DNA of 64,000 nucleotides from Streptosporangium saharense. GTDB taxonomy: Bacteria; Actinomycetota; Actinomycetes; Streptosporangiales; Streptosporangiaceae. A program made the position numbers and the translations under genes. This document shows positions 16,302-24,061 of the stretch, piece by piece. The notes under the pieces were generated by a model, which saw nothing but the letters and a program-made list of their open reading frames with translations, made no database searches and was not told the DNA's origin. Numbering within the stretch: the stretch's first letter is position 1; each line of letters starts with the position of its first letter. The stretch lies in the NCBI RefSeq assembly GCF_014203715.1, contig NZ_JACHJP010000007.1:62001-126000 (forward strand). The letters are read 5' to 3'.

Positions 16302-16780
16302 TGCAAGCCTTTCTCATGCTGGCCGACGCGGCCCAGCCGGACGCATCCGGCAAACTCAACATGCTGGGTGCGGACTGGGCGATCATCGGTCCCCGCATCA
16401 CACCGTTCGCCCTTGTCATCTTCTTCCGCGCCTCCTGGGAAGAGGCCGACAAGATTCACCCTTTCACTCTCCGACTGACCGACGGTGACGGCGCCCCTGT
16501 CCTCGCCCCGGCGGAGAACGATGGCGAGCCGAAGCCGCTGGTGCTGGAAGGGCAGATCGCCATGTCAGCCCATACTCCGTCAGACGAGGACGCCATCGCC
16601 AGGAAGGTCGAGGTTCACAGCAACCTCGCCGTCTCTCTTCCAGGGATCGCGGCGCTGCTCAAGCCAGGGCACCACTACCGGTGGTCGCTGGAGGTTGACG
16701 AGAAGGAACTGGCCGAGGTCTCTTTCGCGGTCAGATCCGAATCCGATCGAGAGGAAAACGCCTCCTCCGGGACCGCCTGA
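16301..16780 (+). CDS. Conserved protein of unknown function (DUF6941-like)
   Basis: 159 residues. It opens with QAFLMLADAAQPDASGKLNMLGADWAIIG and continues with an all-beta pattern, ending in VDEKELAEVSFAV. I associate this with DUF6941, whose function is unknown. It is coupled to the preceding gene through TGATG. The codon use is less GC-biased than in neighbouring housekeeping genes. Confidence 0.6.
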   Translation: MQAFLMLADAAQPDASGKLNMLGADWAIIGPRITPFALVIFFRASWEEADKIHPFTLRLTDGDGAPVLAPAENDGEPKPLVLEGQIAMSAHTPSDEDAIARKVEVHSNLAVSLPGIAALLKPGHHYRWSLEVDEKELAEVSFAVRSESDREENASSGTA

Positions 16781-17057
16781 GACGGTGAGTTTCATCCGGT
16801 ACTCGGCGGAAGTAGGGATGACGCTTTCCCCAGTGCTCGCGTAGACGCGTTTCAGGACCGCCCCAAAGTCCCGGTTCCAGGCTCTCGGAAAGGCATCGAA
16901 GGCCGCGTTGATGCCTCCAACCCACATGTGGACAGTTGCCGATACGGCCAACATCTGGGAAGGAGGGCACTTCCGCCCCAAAGAGGTCTTTTCTATTTGT
17001 CCCTACGCTCCCCCGTGCGCGTGACAGGCTGTCGCCATGACATTTCTGGAGGTGACC
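16781..17057. other. Intergenic region without a recognised gene
   Basis: Opposite-strand open frames here have no start signals and no family I recognise. The base composition is lower in GC than the flanking pcaB-like gene, as in the preceding three genes. It may hold the remnant of a lost gene. Confidence 0.35.
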
Positions 17058-18386
17058 ATGACCTCGTCAGCGCGCCATGGACTGTTCTCGGGGATGTTCG
17101 CCAGGGGCGGCGCGACGCCCGAGGTGTCGGACGCCGCCTGGCTGGCCGCGATGCTGGACGTCGAGGCGGCACTCGCCACCGCGCAGGCGAAGGCCGGACT
17201 GGTGCCGTGGGAGGCGGCCTCGGCCGTACGAGAAGCCTGCGAGCCCGAGCACTTCGACCTCGCCGAGTTGGGCCGCGCGGCCGTGCCCACGGGAAATCCG
17301 GTGATTCCCCTGGTCGCCGCACTGCGTGAGCGGGTCGGACCCGAGGTCCGGCGGTTCGTGCACTATGGCGCGACCAGCCAGGACGTCAACGACACGGCCT
17401 CGATGCTGGTCGCCTCGCGCGCCCTGGCGCCGCTCACCGCCGACCTGTCGGCGTGCGCGGGCGCGTGCGCCCGGCTGGCCGTCGAGCACCGCGACACCGT
17501 GATGGCGGGACGCACGATCCTGCAGCACGCCGTACCGATCACCTTCGGGCTGAAGGCGGCGGGCTGGCTGAGCGCGGTGAACCACGGCCTGGCCGGGCTG
17601 TCCGACCTGCAGTTGCCCGTCCAGTACGGCGGAGCCGCAGGAACCCTGGCCGTGCTGCGTGGACGCGGCCACGAGGTGCTGCCGTACCTCGCGGCGGAGC
17701 TGGAGCTGGTCGAGCCGGTCCTGCCCTGGCACACCGACCGCACCCCGATCGCCCGCCTGGCCTGCGCCCTCGGCACCGCGGCCGGGACGCTCGGGAAGAT
17801 CGCGACCGATGTGAAGCTGCTGTCCCAGCCGGAGGTCGCCGAGGCGGCCGAGGCGTCGGCGCCGGGCCGGGGCGGTTCGAGCACGATGCCGCACAAGCGC
17901 AACCCGGTCGGCGCGATGTCGGCGCTGGCCTGCGTGCAACGCGTCCCGGGGCTGGTCGCCACCGCGCTCGGCGGCATGCTCCACGAGCACGAGCGGGCGG
18001 CCGGTCTGTGGCAGGCCGAGTGGGAGACGCTCAGCGACCTGCTCAGGCTGACCGGGAGCGCGGCGGCCTGGCTGCGCGAGGCGCTTGAGGGGATGACCGT
18101 GGACGCCGGGCGGATGCGGGCCAACCTGGGGGCGACACGGGGGCTGATGATGGCCGAGCACGTCGTCGTCAAGCTCGGCGGCGCCCCGAGGGCCAGGACT
18201 CTGGTCGACGCCGCGTGCGCGCGGGCCGCCGACGGGGGCGACACGCTGCGCGAGACGCTGCTGGCCGACCCCGAGGTCGATCTGACCCCCGGCGAGGTGG
18301 ACGCCGCCCTCGACCCGACCGGTTATCTCGGCTCGGCCGAGGCCTTCGTCGACCGGGCACTACGCGCCCATACGGACAGGCCATAA
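17058..18386 (+). CDS. pcaB: Fumarase/aspartase-superfamily lyase, PcaB-like (3-carboxy-cis,cis-muconate cycloisomerase)
   Basis: 442 residues. The superfamily signature GSSTMPHKRNP is present, with FVHYGATSQDVNDTA and a catalytic His region near TILQHAVPITFG. The overall pattern is closest to PcaB of the protocatechuate branch of the beta-ketoadipate pathway; adenylosuccinate lyase is the main alternative. ATG 17058 follows GGAGG (17048-17052); an in-frame ATG at 17037 does not. No other pca genes are nearby, which is unusual and leaves the substrate open. Confidence 0.8.
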   Translation: MTSSARHGLFSGMFARGGATPEVSDAAWLAAMLDVEAALATAQAKAGLVPWEAASAVREACEPEHFDLAELGRAAVPTGNPVIPLVAALRERVGPEVRRFVHYGATSQDVNDTASMLVASRALAPLTADLSACAGACARLAVEHRDTVMAGRTILQHAVPITFGLKAAGWLSAVNHGLAGLSDLQLPVQYGGAAGTLAVLRGRGHEVLPYLAAELELVEPVLPWHTDRTPIARLACALGTAAGTLGKIATDVKLLSQPEVAEAAEASAPGRGGSSTMPHKRNPVGAMSALACVQRVPGLVATALGGMLHEHERAAGLWQAEWETLSDLLRLTGSAAAWLREALEGMTVDAGRMRANLGATRGLMMAEHVVVKLGGAPRARTLVDAACARAADGGDTLRETLLADPEVDLTPGEVDAALDPTGYLGSAEAFVDRALRAHTDRP

Positions 18387-18428
18387 CAGCCATAACCTAG
18401 ACATAGGGGGCGGGGGTGTCTGTTGCGG

Positions 18429-18440
18429 GACAACGTTGTC
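18429..18440. promoter_or_regulatory. LacI-family operator GACAACGTTGTC (perfect palindrome)
   Basis: A 12-bp perfect palindrome, 30 bp upstream of the regulator's GTG. Its right half TTGTCG could be a -35, with GATGAT (18459-18464) as -10, so a bound repressor would block the gene's own promoter. Confidence 0.7.
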
Positions 18441-18470
18441 GAAAGCAGGGGTTTAGGCGATGATCGGGCC

Positions 18471-19490
18471 GTGACAGACCGCCCGCACCGTCGTCCCGCC
18501 ACGGGCGGTTCCCGAGGTCGCCCCACCATGAAGGACGTCGCCGCGTCGGCCGGGGTGGCGCTCAAGACCGTCTCCCGCGTCGTCAACGGCGAGCGCGGGG
18601 TCAACGCGGTGACCGCGGAGCGGGTGCGCTCGGCCATCGAACGGCTCGGCTACCGCCGCGACGAGAGCGCCAGAGGGCTGCGCGGCGGCCGTACCTCAAG
18701 CGTCGGCCTGGTGATCGAGGACGTGGCCGACCCGTTCTACTCCGGTGTCAGCAGGGCGGTCGAGGACGTGGCCCTCGGGTACGGCTCGCTGCTGCTCAGC
18801 GGTTCCTCCGGGGAGGACCCCCGGCGGGAGCGCGAACTCGTCCTCACCTTCTGCTCCCGGCGGGTCGACGGCCTGATCATCGTTCCGGCCGGGGCCGACC
18901 ACGAGTACCTCAGGCCGGAGCTGGACGCGGGCACCCCCGCCGTCTTCGCCGACCGGCCAGGAGGCCTCGACGCCGACACCGTCATCTGCGACAACGCGGG
19001 CGGCGCGTGCGCCGGGGTGACGCATCTGCTCAGATACGGCCACCGCCGCGTGGCCTTCATCGGCGACAGCGCGTCCATCTTCACCGCCGCGGAACGCCTG
19101 CGCGGTTACCGAAGGGCCCTGGCCGAGGCGGGCCTGCCCGCCGACGAGTCCCTGATCGCGACGGGCCCCCCGGAACGGGCCGGGGCCGCGCTGGCCAGGA
19201 TGCTCACGGCACAGGCCCCGCCGACGGCGCTGTTCACCGGCAACGGCCGGGTGACCCTGGCCGTGCTACGCACCGGACAGCGGCTGCCCATGGTGGGCTT
19301 CGACGACTTCGAGCTGGCCGACCTGCTGGTGCCCGGAGTGAGCGTGGTCGCCCAGGACCCGGCCGGGCTCGGCAGGACCGCGGCCGAACTGCTCTTCCGT
19401 CGCATCCAGGGCGATCCAGGGCCCGCCGAGCACGTCGAGCTGCCGACCAGGCTCATCCCCCGGGGGTCGGGAGAACTGCCTCCCCCCTGA
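18471..19490 (+). CDS. LacI family transcriptional regulator
   Basis: 339 residues. The HTH reads TMKDVAASAGVALKTVSRVVNGE with the hinge helix about RRDESARGLRGG. The sensor domain starts SVGLVIEDVADPFYSG and ends with MVGFDDFELADLLVPGVSVVAQDP. GTG 18471 fits a leaderless transcript; an upstream TTG at 18423 would place the operator inside the gene. Strict autoregulation by the palindrome is likely. The ligand is unknown; the secreted lectin gene downstream may be a target. Confidence 0.92.
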   Translation: MTDRPHRRPATGGSRGRPTMKDVAASAGVALKTVSRVVNGERGVNAVTAERVRSAIERLGYRRDESARGLRGGRTSSVGLVIEDVADPFYSGVSRAVEDVALGYGSLLLSGSSGEDPRRERELVLTFCSRRVDGLIIVPAGADHEYLRPELDAGTPAVFADRPGGLDADTVICDNAGGACAGVTHLLRYGHRRVAFIGDSASIFTAAERLRGYRRALAEAGLPADESLIATGPPERAGAALARMLTAQAPPTALFTGNGRVTLAVLRTGQRLPMVGFDDFELADLLVPGVSVVAQDPAGLGRTAAELLFRRIQGDPGPAEHVELPTRLIPRGSGELPPP

Positions 19491-19544
19491 CCGCGCGCGG
19501 GGTGTTCTGGGCCGGATGTCGGTACGGCGACGCGACACGGCACC

Positions 19545-19559
19545 GTCACGCGGCGTGAC
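19545..19559. promoter_or_regulatory. Perfect 15-bp palindrome upstream of the lectin gene
   Basis: GTCACGC-G-GCGTGAC lies 70 bp upstream of the lectin ATG. It differs from the LacI site at 18429, so another regulator may bind. Confidence 0.4.
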
Positions 19560-19628
19560 TCGCCGAAGCGCTCCGTCATCCGTGCTACGAAGTGCGGGTT
19601 GATCTTTCAGAGCACCTCGGGAGACGCG

Positions 19629-20168
19629 ATGGGACTCATCCGCGCAGGTCGTGCCATTGCCCTGGCCACCGTCATGATCGCCTTTCCCCTCGTCGGCCCG
19701 TCTTCGGCCGGTGCCGTGGACGGCGAGTCGGCGGCGAGGACGGGGTTCAGGGCGAGCCTGGTCGCCCGGCACAGCGACAGGTGCCTCGACGTCGAGGGCG
19801 TCAGCACCCGGACCGGCGCCAACGTCCAGCAGTGGACCTGCGGCGACGACCAGTCCAACCAGGAGTGGAACCTGGTTGCCACGAGCGACGGCTACTACAC
19901 CCTGAGGGCGGCCCACAGCGGCAAGTGCCTCGACGTCGAGGGCGTCAGCCTGCGGAGCGGCGCCAACGTCCACCAGTGGACCTGCCTGGACGACCAGCCG
20001 AACCAGGAGTGGAAGCTCGTCCAGCGGGACGACGGCTACTTCATCCTCGTGGCCCGGCACAGCGGCAAGTGCCTGGACGTGACGGGGGTCAGCACCGACG
20101 ACGGCGCCAACGTCCAGCAGTGGACCTGTGTCTACGGCCAGCCCAACCAGGAGTGGCGCCTCGCCTGA
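19629..20168 (+). CDS. Secreted ricin-type beta-trefoil lectin
   Basis: 179 residues. The signal peptide (about 1-30) ends near SSAGAVDG. A single beta-trefoil follows, with three repeats each holding a sugar-site CLDV(E/T)GVS and a Q-x-W motif (QQWTC, then NQEW). There is no catalytic domain. GGGAG precedes the ATG. It probably binds galactose- or xylose-type polysaccharides outside the cell. Its stop is 5 bp from the convergent MFS gene. Confidence 0.93.
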   Translation: MGLIRAGRAIALATVMIAFPLVGPSSAGAVDGESAARTGFRASLVARHSDRCLDVEGVSTRTGANVQQWTCGDDQSNQEWNLVATSDGYYTLRAAHSGKCLDVEGVSLRSGANVHQWTCLDDQPNQEWKLVQRDDGYFILVARHSGKCLDVTGVSTDDGANVQQWTCVYGQPNQEWRLA

Positions 20169-20173
20169 GCAGG

Positions 20174-21385
20174 TCACGGCCGCAGGTGCCGCCAGAGGAG
20201 GAGCCCTGAGATGATCACGGCGACACCCGCCCCGGTGATCGCCAGATGCGGCGCGACGACCTCGGAGACTCCCCCCACCAGGGCGGCGCCGACCGCCTGC
20301 CCGGTCATCAGCCCCGCGCCCACCAGCCCGAACGACTGCCCCCTGACCTGCTCCGGCGCCGCCTCGACGAACCTGCGCTGCAGGCCGAGCTGACAGGCGC
20401 CGCTTGCCGCGGTGGCCAGCAGCAGGATCAGCCCGGAGACGGCGAGTCCCGGCGCGAACGCGAAGGCGAGCAACGGCACCCCTGACAGCACCGCGAGAGG
20501 TGCCGCGAGCCGTTCCCGGGTGTACGGCGCGGCGAACCGGCCCGCCAGGAGGTTGCCGACCGCCAGTCCGACGCACGCGGCGGCCAGGGCGATCCCGGCC
20601 GTCTCCCCGAGATAGGGGACGAGCACCGCCTCCGCCCCCGACAGGAACGAGACGGGCAGCCACTGGGCGAGCAGCAGCCCACGCACCCCGGGGTCGGCGA
20701 GCAGGTCCCGGTTGACCCGCAGCGTCTCCCCGACCGCGCCGCCCCGCCGTACACCTCGGGCGGGCAGGTCGGTGAGCCCGACGCGCAGCACCAGGGCGGA
20801 GAGCGCGGACAGTACGGCGGTCGCGGCGAGCGCCCCGGTCGGCCCCGCCGTAGCCAGCAGGGCGCCGCCCAGCCCGAGCCCGCCGATCTGCGCCCCCGCC
20901 GACGTCATGGACAGCACCGACCTGGCCAGGACGAACGCGTCACCGGGCAGCAGTTCGGGCAGCAGGGCACTGCGGGCCGCCCCGAAGACCGGGGAGAACA
21001 GACCGGTGACCAGGACCAGCGCCAGCATCGTCCAGACGGGCATCCCGGTGAAGGCCAGCAGCAGGCACGTCACCGCCCTGACCAGCTCCCCGACGATCAT
21101 CAGGGCACGCGGCCTGATCCGGTCGGCGAGGGAGAGCAGGAACATCCCGCCGACCGCGTACGGCAGGAAGCCCAGCATGTAGGCCGTCGCCGACAGGCCG
21201 GGCGAGCCGGTCCTGGCGTAGACCAGCGCCGCCAGGGCCAGCATCTTGACCTGGTCCCCGACGACGAGAAGCGTGAAGCTGCCGAACAGCACCCGGAACC
21301 GCCCGTCGGCGAAGACCTCGGCGTAGGTCGCGCCCTCTTTCCCCGTGAGAACCATGGGCACGATGCTGGGCGGCGCCGGGGCCAC
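20174..21385 (-). CDS. MFS transporter
   Basis: 403 residues with about 12 TM helices. The loop motif LSLADRIRPRALMIVGE between helices 2 and 3 is typical of drug/proton antiporters of the MFS_3 type. The GTG start at 21385 is the longest; a second GTG at 21364 is possible. It is divergent from a DUF5937 regulator across 35 bp with a perfect palindrome, which strongly suggests control by that regulator. The substrate is unknown. Confidence 0.9.
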   Translation of the reverse strand: MAPAPPSIVPMVLTGKEGATYAEVFADGRFRVLFGSFTLLVVGDQVKMLALAALVYARTGSPGLSATAYMLGFLPYAVGGMFLLSLADRIRPRALMIVGELVRAVTCLLLAFTGMPVWTMLALVLVTGLFSPVFGAARSALLPELLPGDAFVLARSVLSMTSAGAQIGGLGLGGALLATAGPTGALAATAVLSALSALVLRVGLTDLPARGVRRGGAVGETLRVNRDLLADPGVRGLLLAQWLPVSFLSGAEAVLVPYLGETAGIALAAACVGLAVGNLLAGRFAAPYTRERLAAPLAVLSGVPLLAFAFAPGLAVSGLILLLATAASGACQLGLQRRFVEAAPEQVRGQSFGLVGAGLMTGQAVGAALVGGVSEVVAPHLAITGAGVAVIISGLLLWRHLRP

Positions 21386-21391
21386 GGGCTA

Positions 21392-21415
21392 ACCTTTCGA
21401 CAATTCCCGAAAGGT
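21392..21415. promoter_or_regulatory. Operator between MFS and DUF5937 genes
   Basis: ACCTTTCG (21392-21399) and CGAAAGGT (21408-21415) are perfect 8-bp arms 8 bp apart. They fill most of the 35-bp divergent gap and overlap the regulator's AAAGG ribosome site. Confidence 0.7.
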
Positions 21416-21420
21416 GATGA

Positions 21421-22401
21421 ATGGGATATCTCATCAAGGTCAGCCCGCAGGACATCGTGACCAGCAGGTTCGCGATCTCCCCGCTCATGGTGACCAAACA
21501 GGCGCTCTGGCTGCTGTCCGGCAGGTGGGAGGCCGGGGTGTGGCGCTCCTGGATCCGTCAGGCCCGCGAGCCGTACGGCAGGCTGCTGGTGGAGCGGCCG
21601 GGGCTCGGTCCGATGGTCGGGCTGTTCCGCGGGGGGCACTACAACATCGACTTCCCCGCGCCCCCGCCGGACGGGGTGAACACCTCCTTGGAAACGGAGC
21701 TGGCGACCGTACGGGCGACGCCCGCGGCCCAGGCGCACCGGGAGATCACCAGGAACCTGGAGGGCATGCCCCGCCCTGCGGGCGCCGTCCTTGAGGTGTT
21801 GTTCTCACCGGACGTCGTCGGGCTGTTCGCCGACGCCCTCGAAGCGGTCTGGACCCGGATCGTCTCCCCCATCTGGCCACGCGTCCACGCGATCCTGGAA
21901 CGGGACGTGGTCCAGCGGGCGGGCAGACTCGCCACCTACGGCTGGGCCGCCGCGCTCGACGACCTCAGTCCCCGGGTGCGCTGGCGCCCCGAGGGGGTCA
22001 TCGAGGTCACCCCGGCCGAACAGGAGGTCGCCCTTGAGGGACGGGGGCTGCTGTTCGTGCCGTCCCCCTTCGTCTCGGGGATCAGCTCCTACCTCGAACA
22101 CGCCTGGCCGTACGCGATCAGTTATCCGGCGCGTGGCACGGGCATCCCGCACGAGACGCCGGACGGCCTGGCCACGCTGATCGGCAGGACCAGGGCCCGT
22201 GTCCTGCTCGAACTGGCGGTTCCCGCGACGACCAGTCAGCTCGTCCGCCTGCTCGGCCTGAGCCTGGGAACCGTCGGCGGTCACCTGGCCGCCCTGCGCG
22301 GGGCGGGCCTGGTGACGGCCAACCGGGTGGGGCGCGGCGTGCTGTACCACCGCACCGCGCTGGGCGACTCGCTGGTCAGCCCCTCGGCGCCCCGGTCATG
22401 A
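21421..22401 (+). CDS. DUF5937 / ArsR-type winged-helix regulator
   Basis: 326 residues. The N-terminal 240 residues form the DUF5937 region (FAISPLMVTKQALWLLSG, later LLFVPSPFVSG). A C-terminal ArsR-like HTH reads ELAVPATTSQLVRLLGLSLGTVGGHLAALRGAGLV. AAAGG lies 6 nt before the ATG. Such proteins are often next to MFS exporters in actinobacteria and probably repress them; the inducer is unknown. Confidence 0.85.
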   Translation: MGYLIKVSPQDIVTSRFAISPLMVTKQALWLLSGRWEAGVWRSWIRQAREPYGRLLVERPGLGPMVGLFRGGHYNIDFPAPPPDGVNTSLETELATVRATPAAQAHREITRNLEGMPRPAGAVLEVLFSPDVVGLFADALEAVWTRIVSPIWPRVHAILERDVVQRAGRLATYGWAAALDDLSPRVRWRPEGVIEVTPAEQEVALEGRGLLFVPSPFVSGISSYLEHAWPYAISYPARGTGIPHETPDGLATLIGRTRARVLLELAVPATTSQLVRLLGLSLGTVGGHLAALRGAGLVTANRVGRGVLYHRTALGDSLVSPSAPRS

Positions 22402-22691
22402 CCTGACCGCCGAGCCTCCCCGGCCCCGTCCACCGGGAGAGGACCTCGGCCCGTCCGCGAGCCCGTCGTGCCCCCTGTCCGCCCCCGCTGTAGGAGGTCA
22501 GGTGGGCAGGGCTCGCCACGGCCGTCCAACCGTTGTCACATGGGCGTGCCGTCCCTTCGGGGGCGAGGCTCCGGAGGGTCCATGAAAGGGATGACAACGT
22601 TGTCAGAGGCCGTACCCCAATCAACGCATCTGTCAGCGCGGAACGTCAAGGCATAGTCGGATAACAACACGTGTCCGCCCTCCCACGGCCG
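22402..22691. other. Convergent intergenic region with operator-like sites
   Basis: No convincing gene. A 24-codon frame at 22582-22656 has GGAGGG only 3 nt upstream and was not called. The region holds the perfect palindrome at 22592-22605 and a degenerate half copy, CAACCGTTGTCA, about 22527-22538. Confidence 0.5.
22592..22605. promoter_or_regulatory. LacI-type operator TGACAACGTTGTCA
   Basis: A perfect 14-bp palindrome that contains the same 12-mer as the site in front of the LacI gene at 18.4 kb. Unusually, it sits between the 3' ends of two convergent genes. Confidence 0.55.
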
Positions 22692-23468
22692 TCACACACG
22701 CTGCACCGTCCCGTCGAGCAGCGTCAGCACCGTGACCCCGAAGTCGTGGATCGTCGCCGACAACTCCTGCGAGGCGAGGCCCGGGGCGACCACGACCAGG
22801 GAACCGCGCATCAGCGCCAGCCCGATCAGGGTCGTCAGCGCCAGGGTCGAGGTCAGCGGCCAGGTCACCAGCAGGACGTCCGACTTCTCCAGCGCGACGA
22901 CCTTGTCCAGCTCGCACATCCGCCAGATGAGGTTCTCGTGGGTGAGCACGCCGCCGTCGTCGTCCCGCAGCGCGGGCTGCACGGACGGGTCGAGAGACGG
23001 CAGCGGAGCCGGGGCGAGCAGCAGCAGGTCGGCGAAGTCGACGGTGTCACGCGCCTGGCCGAACGCGATCACCTGACGCACCCGCGAGACGTCGGCCGCC
23101 TGCAACGAGCTCTCCGCGAGCCCCGGAGTGGTGATCAGGAAGCGGGCGTCCAGCCGGACCAGCAGGTCGCTCATCCGCCCGTTGCCGGACACGATGGGCG
23201 CCGCGACCAGGCCCGCCGCGATGACCGTGTGCACCGCGAGAACGTGGGCTGCCACGTTGTCCACGTGGATCCCGGCCACCTGCCGACCCCGCGCGCCCCG
23301 CTTGACCAGTCCCGAGGCTCCCCGCGTCACCTCCTCGGCCAGGCGGCGGTGACTGTAGACCACCCCCGCACCGAGGTCGATCAACGCGGGCCGGTCACCT
23401 CGCTCGTGCGCGCAGCCGAACACCGCCTCGGTGACGGTGCCCCTTGTGGACGAGGAGGTGGGTCTCAT
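22692..23468 (-). CDS. AMP-binding (ANL superfamily) N-terminal-like protein, truncated
   Basis: 258 residues, about half of a normal acyl-CoA ligase. The N-terminal half follows the family (DRPALIDLGAGVVYSHRRLAEEV, then AAGLVAAPIVSGN). The P-loop that normally reads SSGTTGxPKG is lost: only DDDGGVLTHENLIW remains. The C-terminal adenylation lid is absent, because the gene stops at 22692. Catalysis is therefore unlikely. It may be a decaying gene or a non-catalytic partner. Confidence 0.65.
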   Translation of the reverse strand: MRPTSSSTRGTVTEAVFGCAHERGDRPALIDLGAGVVYSHRRLAEEVTRGASGLVKRGARGRQVAGIHVDNVAAHVLAVHTVIAAGLVAAPIVSGNGRMSDLLVRLDARFLITTPGLAESSLQAADVSRVRQVIAFGQARDTVDFADLLLLAPAPLPSLDPSVQPALRDDDGGVLTHENLIWRMCELDKVVALEKSDVLLVTWPLTSTLALTTLIGLALMRGSLVVVAPGLASQELSATIHDFGVTVLTLLDGTVQRV

Positions 23469-24061
23469 GCCGACGACCGTACGGCCGGCATCTCCGGCGC
23501 CGCATCGACAGATGTATGTAAATGAGTGTGTATCCGGGCCAGATCCCTCCGATGGCCCTTTCCCCCATTAGGCGTTTCCGTGCTTCACCGAAATGCGTGT
23601 GACCTGTGAAAACGCCCTCGATCCGGGGAGGGTTCCGCGATTGACGGAGGCTTCCGTGGCTCTGACTCGGGATTCACCGGCCGTCCGGCTCACGGGAAAT
23701 CCGCGCGGGGCGCATAGCCCCTTCAACGCGTGCGGGTCCGAGCCCTGCGCGGCTCGGACCCGCTGCCGCGTGTCCCGTGGCCTTCGGTCCCCACCCCTCC
23801 GAGGAGACCTCGACCGTCGAGAGGGACACGCGACGTTCGCGACGTGCCCGACCGAGACGCCCGAGATGGTGTGGGCCTGCCGTACCTGGCCGCCGTGGCG
23901 GGTGTGGTGCGGAAGGCGGGGCGTCATCGGTCGAACACGAGGAAAACGTACGGCTACCTGCTGCTTCCCCGCATGCGCCGGAGTGCGTATCCCAAGGTGT
24001 ATCTGTGGCGTATCCCGTGGCCGCCGATGTGTAGTTCCTGTGTGTAGGCGATCTGTCACCG
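23469..24061. other. 593-bp intergenic region
   Basis: Divergent to nothing: it lies between the end of the LuxR/ATPase gene and the start of the AMP-binding-like gene, both on the minus strand. Plus-strand frames such as 23593-24084 have poor amino-acid composition (rich in Cys and Arg) and no start signal. A strong hairpin at 23732-23763 is the only clear structure. Confidence 0.5.
23732..23763. terminator. Strong stem-loop, 13-bp perfect arms
   Basis: GCGGGTCCGAGCC (23732-23744) and its exact complement (23751-23763) enclose the loop CTGCGC. It lies about 300 bp downstream of the LuxR/ATPase gene and probably terminates that transcript, or protects a small RNA. Confidence 0.6.

Noticed and set aside
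16580-16981. Minus-strand frame suggesting a gene or transposase remnant
   Set aside because: Half of it is antisense to the DUF6941-like gene; no transposase motif or terminal repeat was seen.
22582-22656. 24-codon plus-strand frame containing the operator palindrome
   Set aside because: The Shine-Dalgarno spacing is only 3 nt and the palindrome explains the sequence better.
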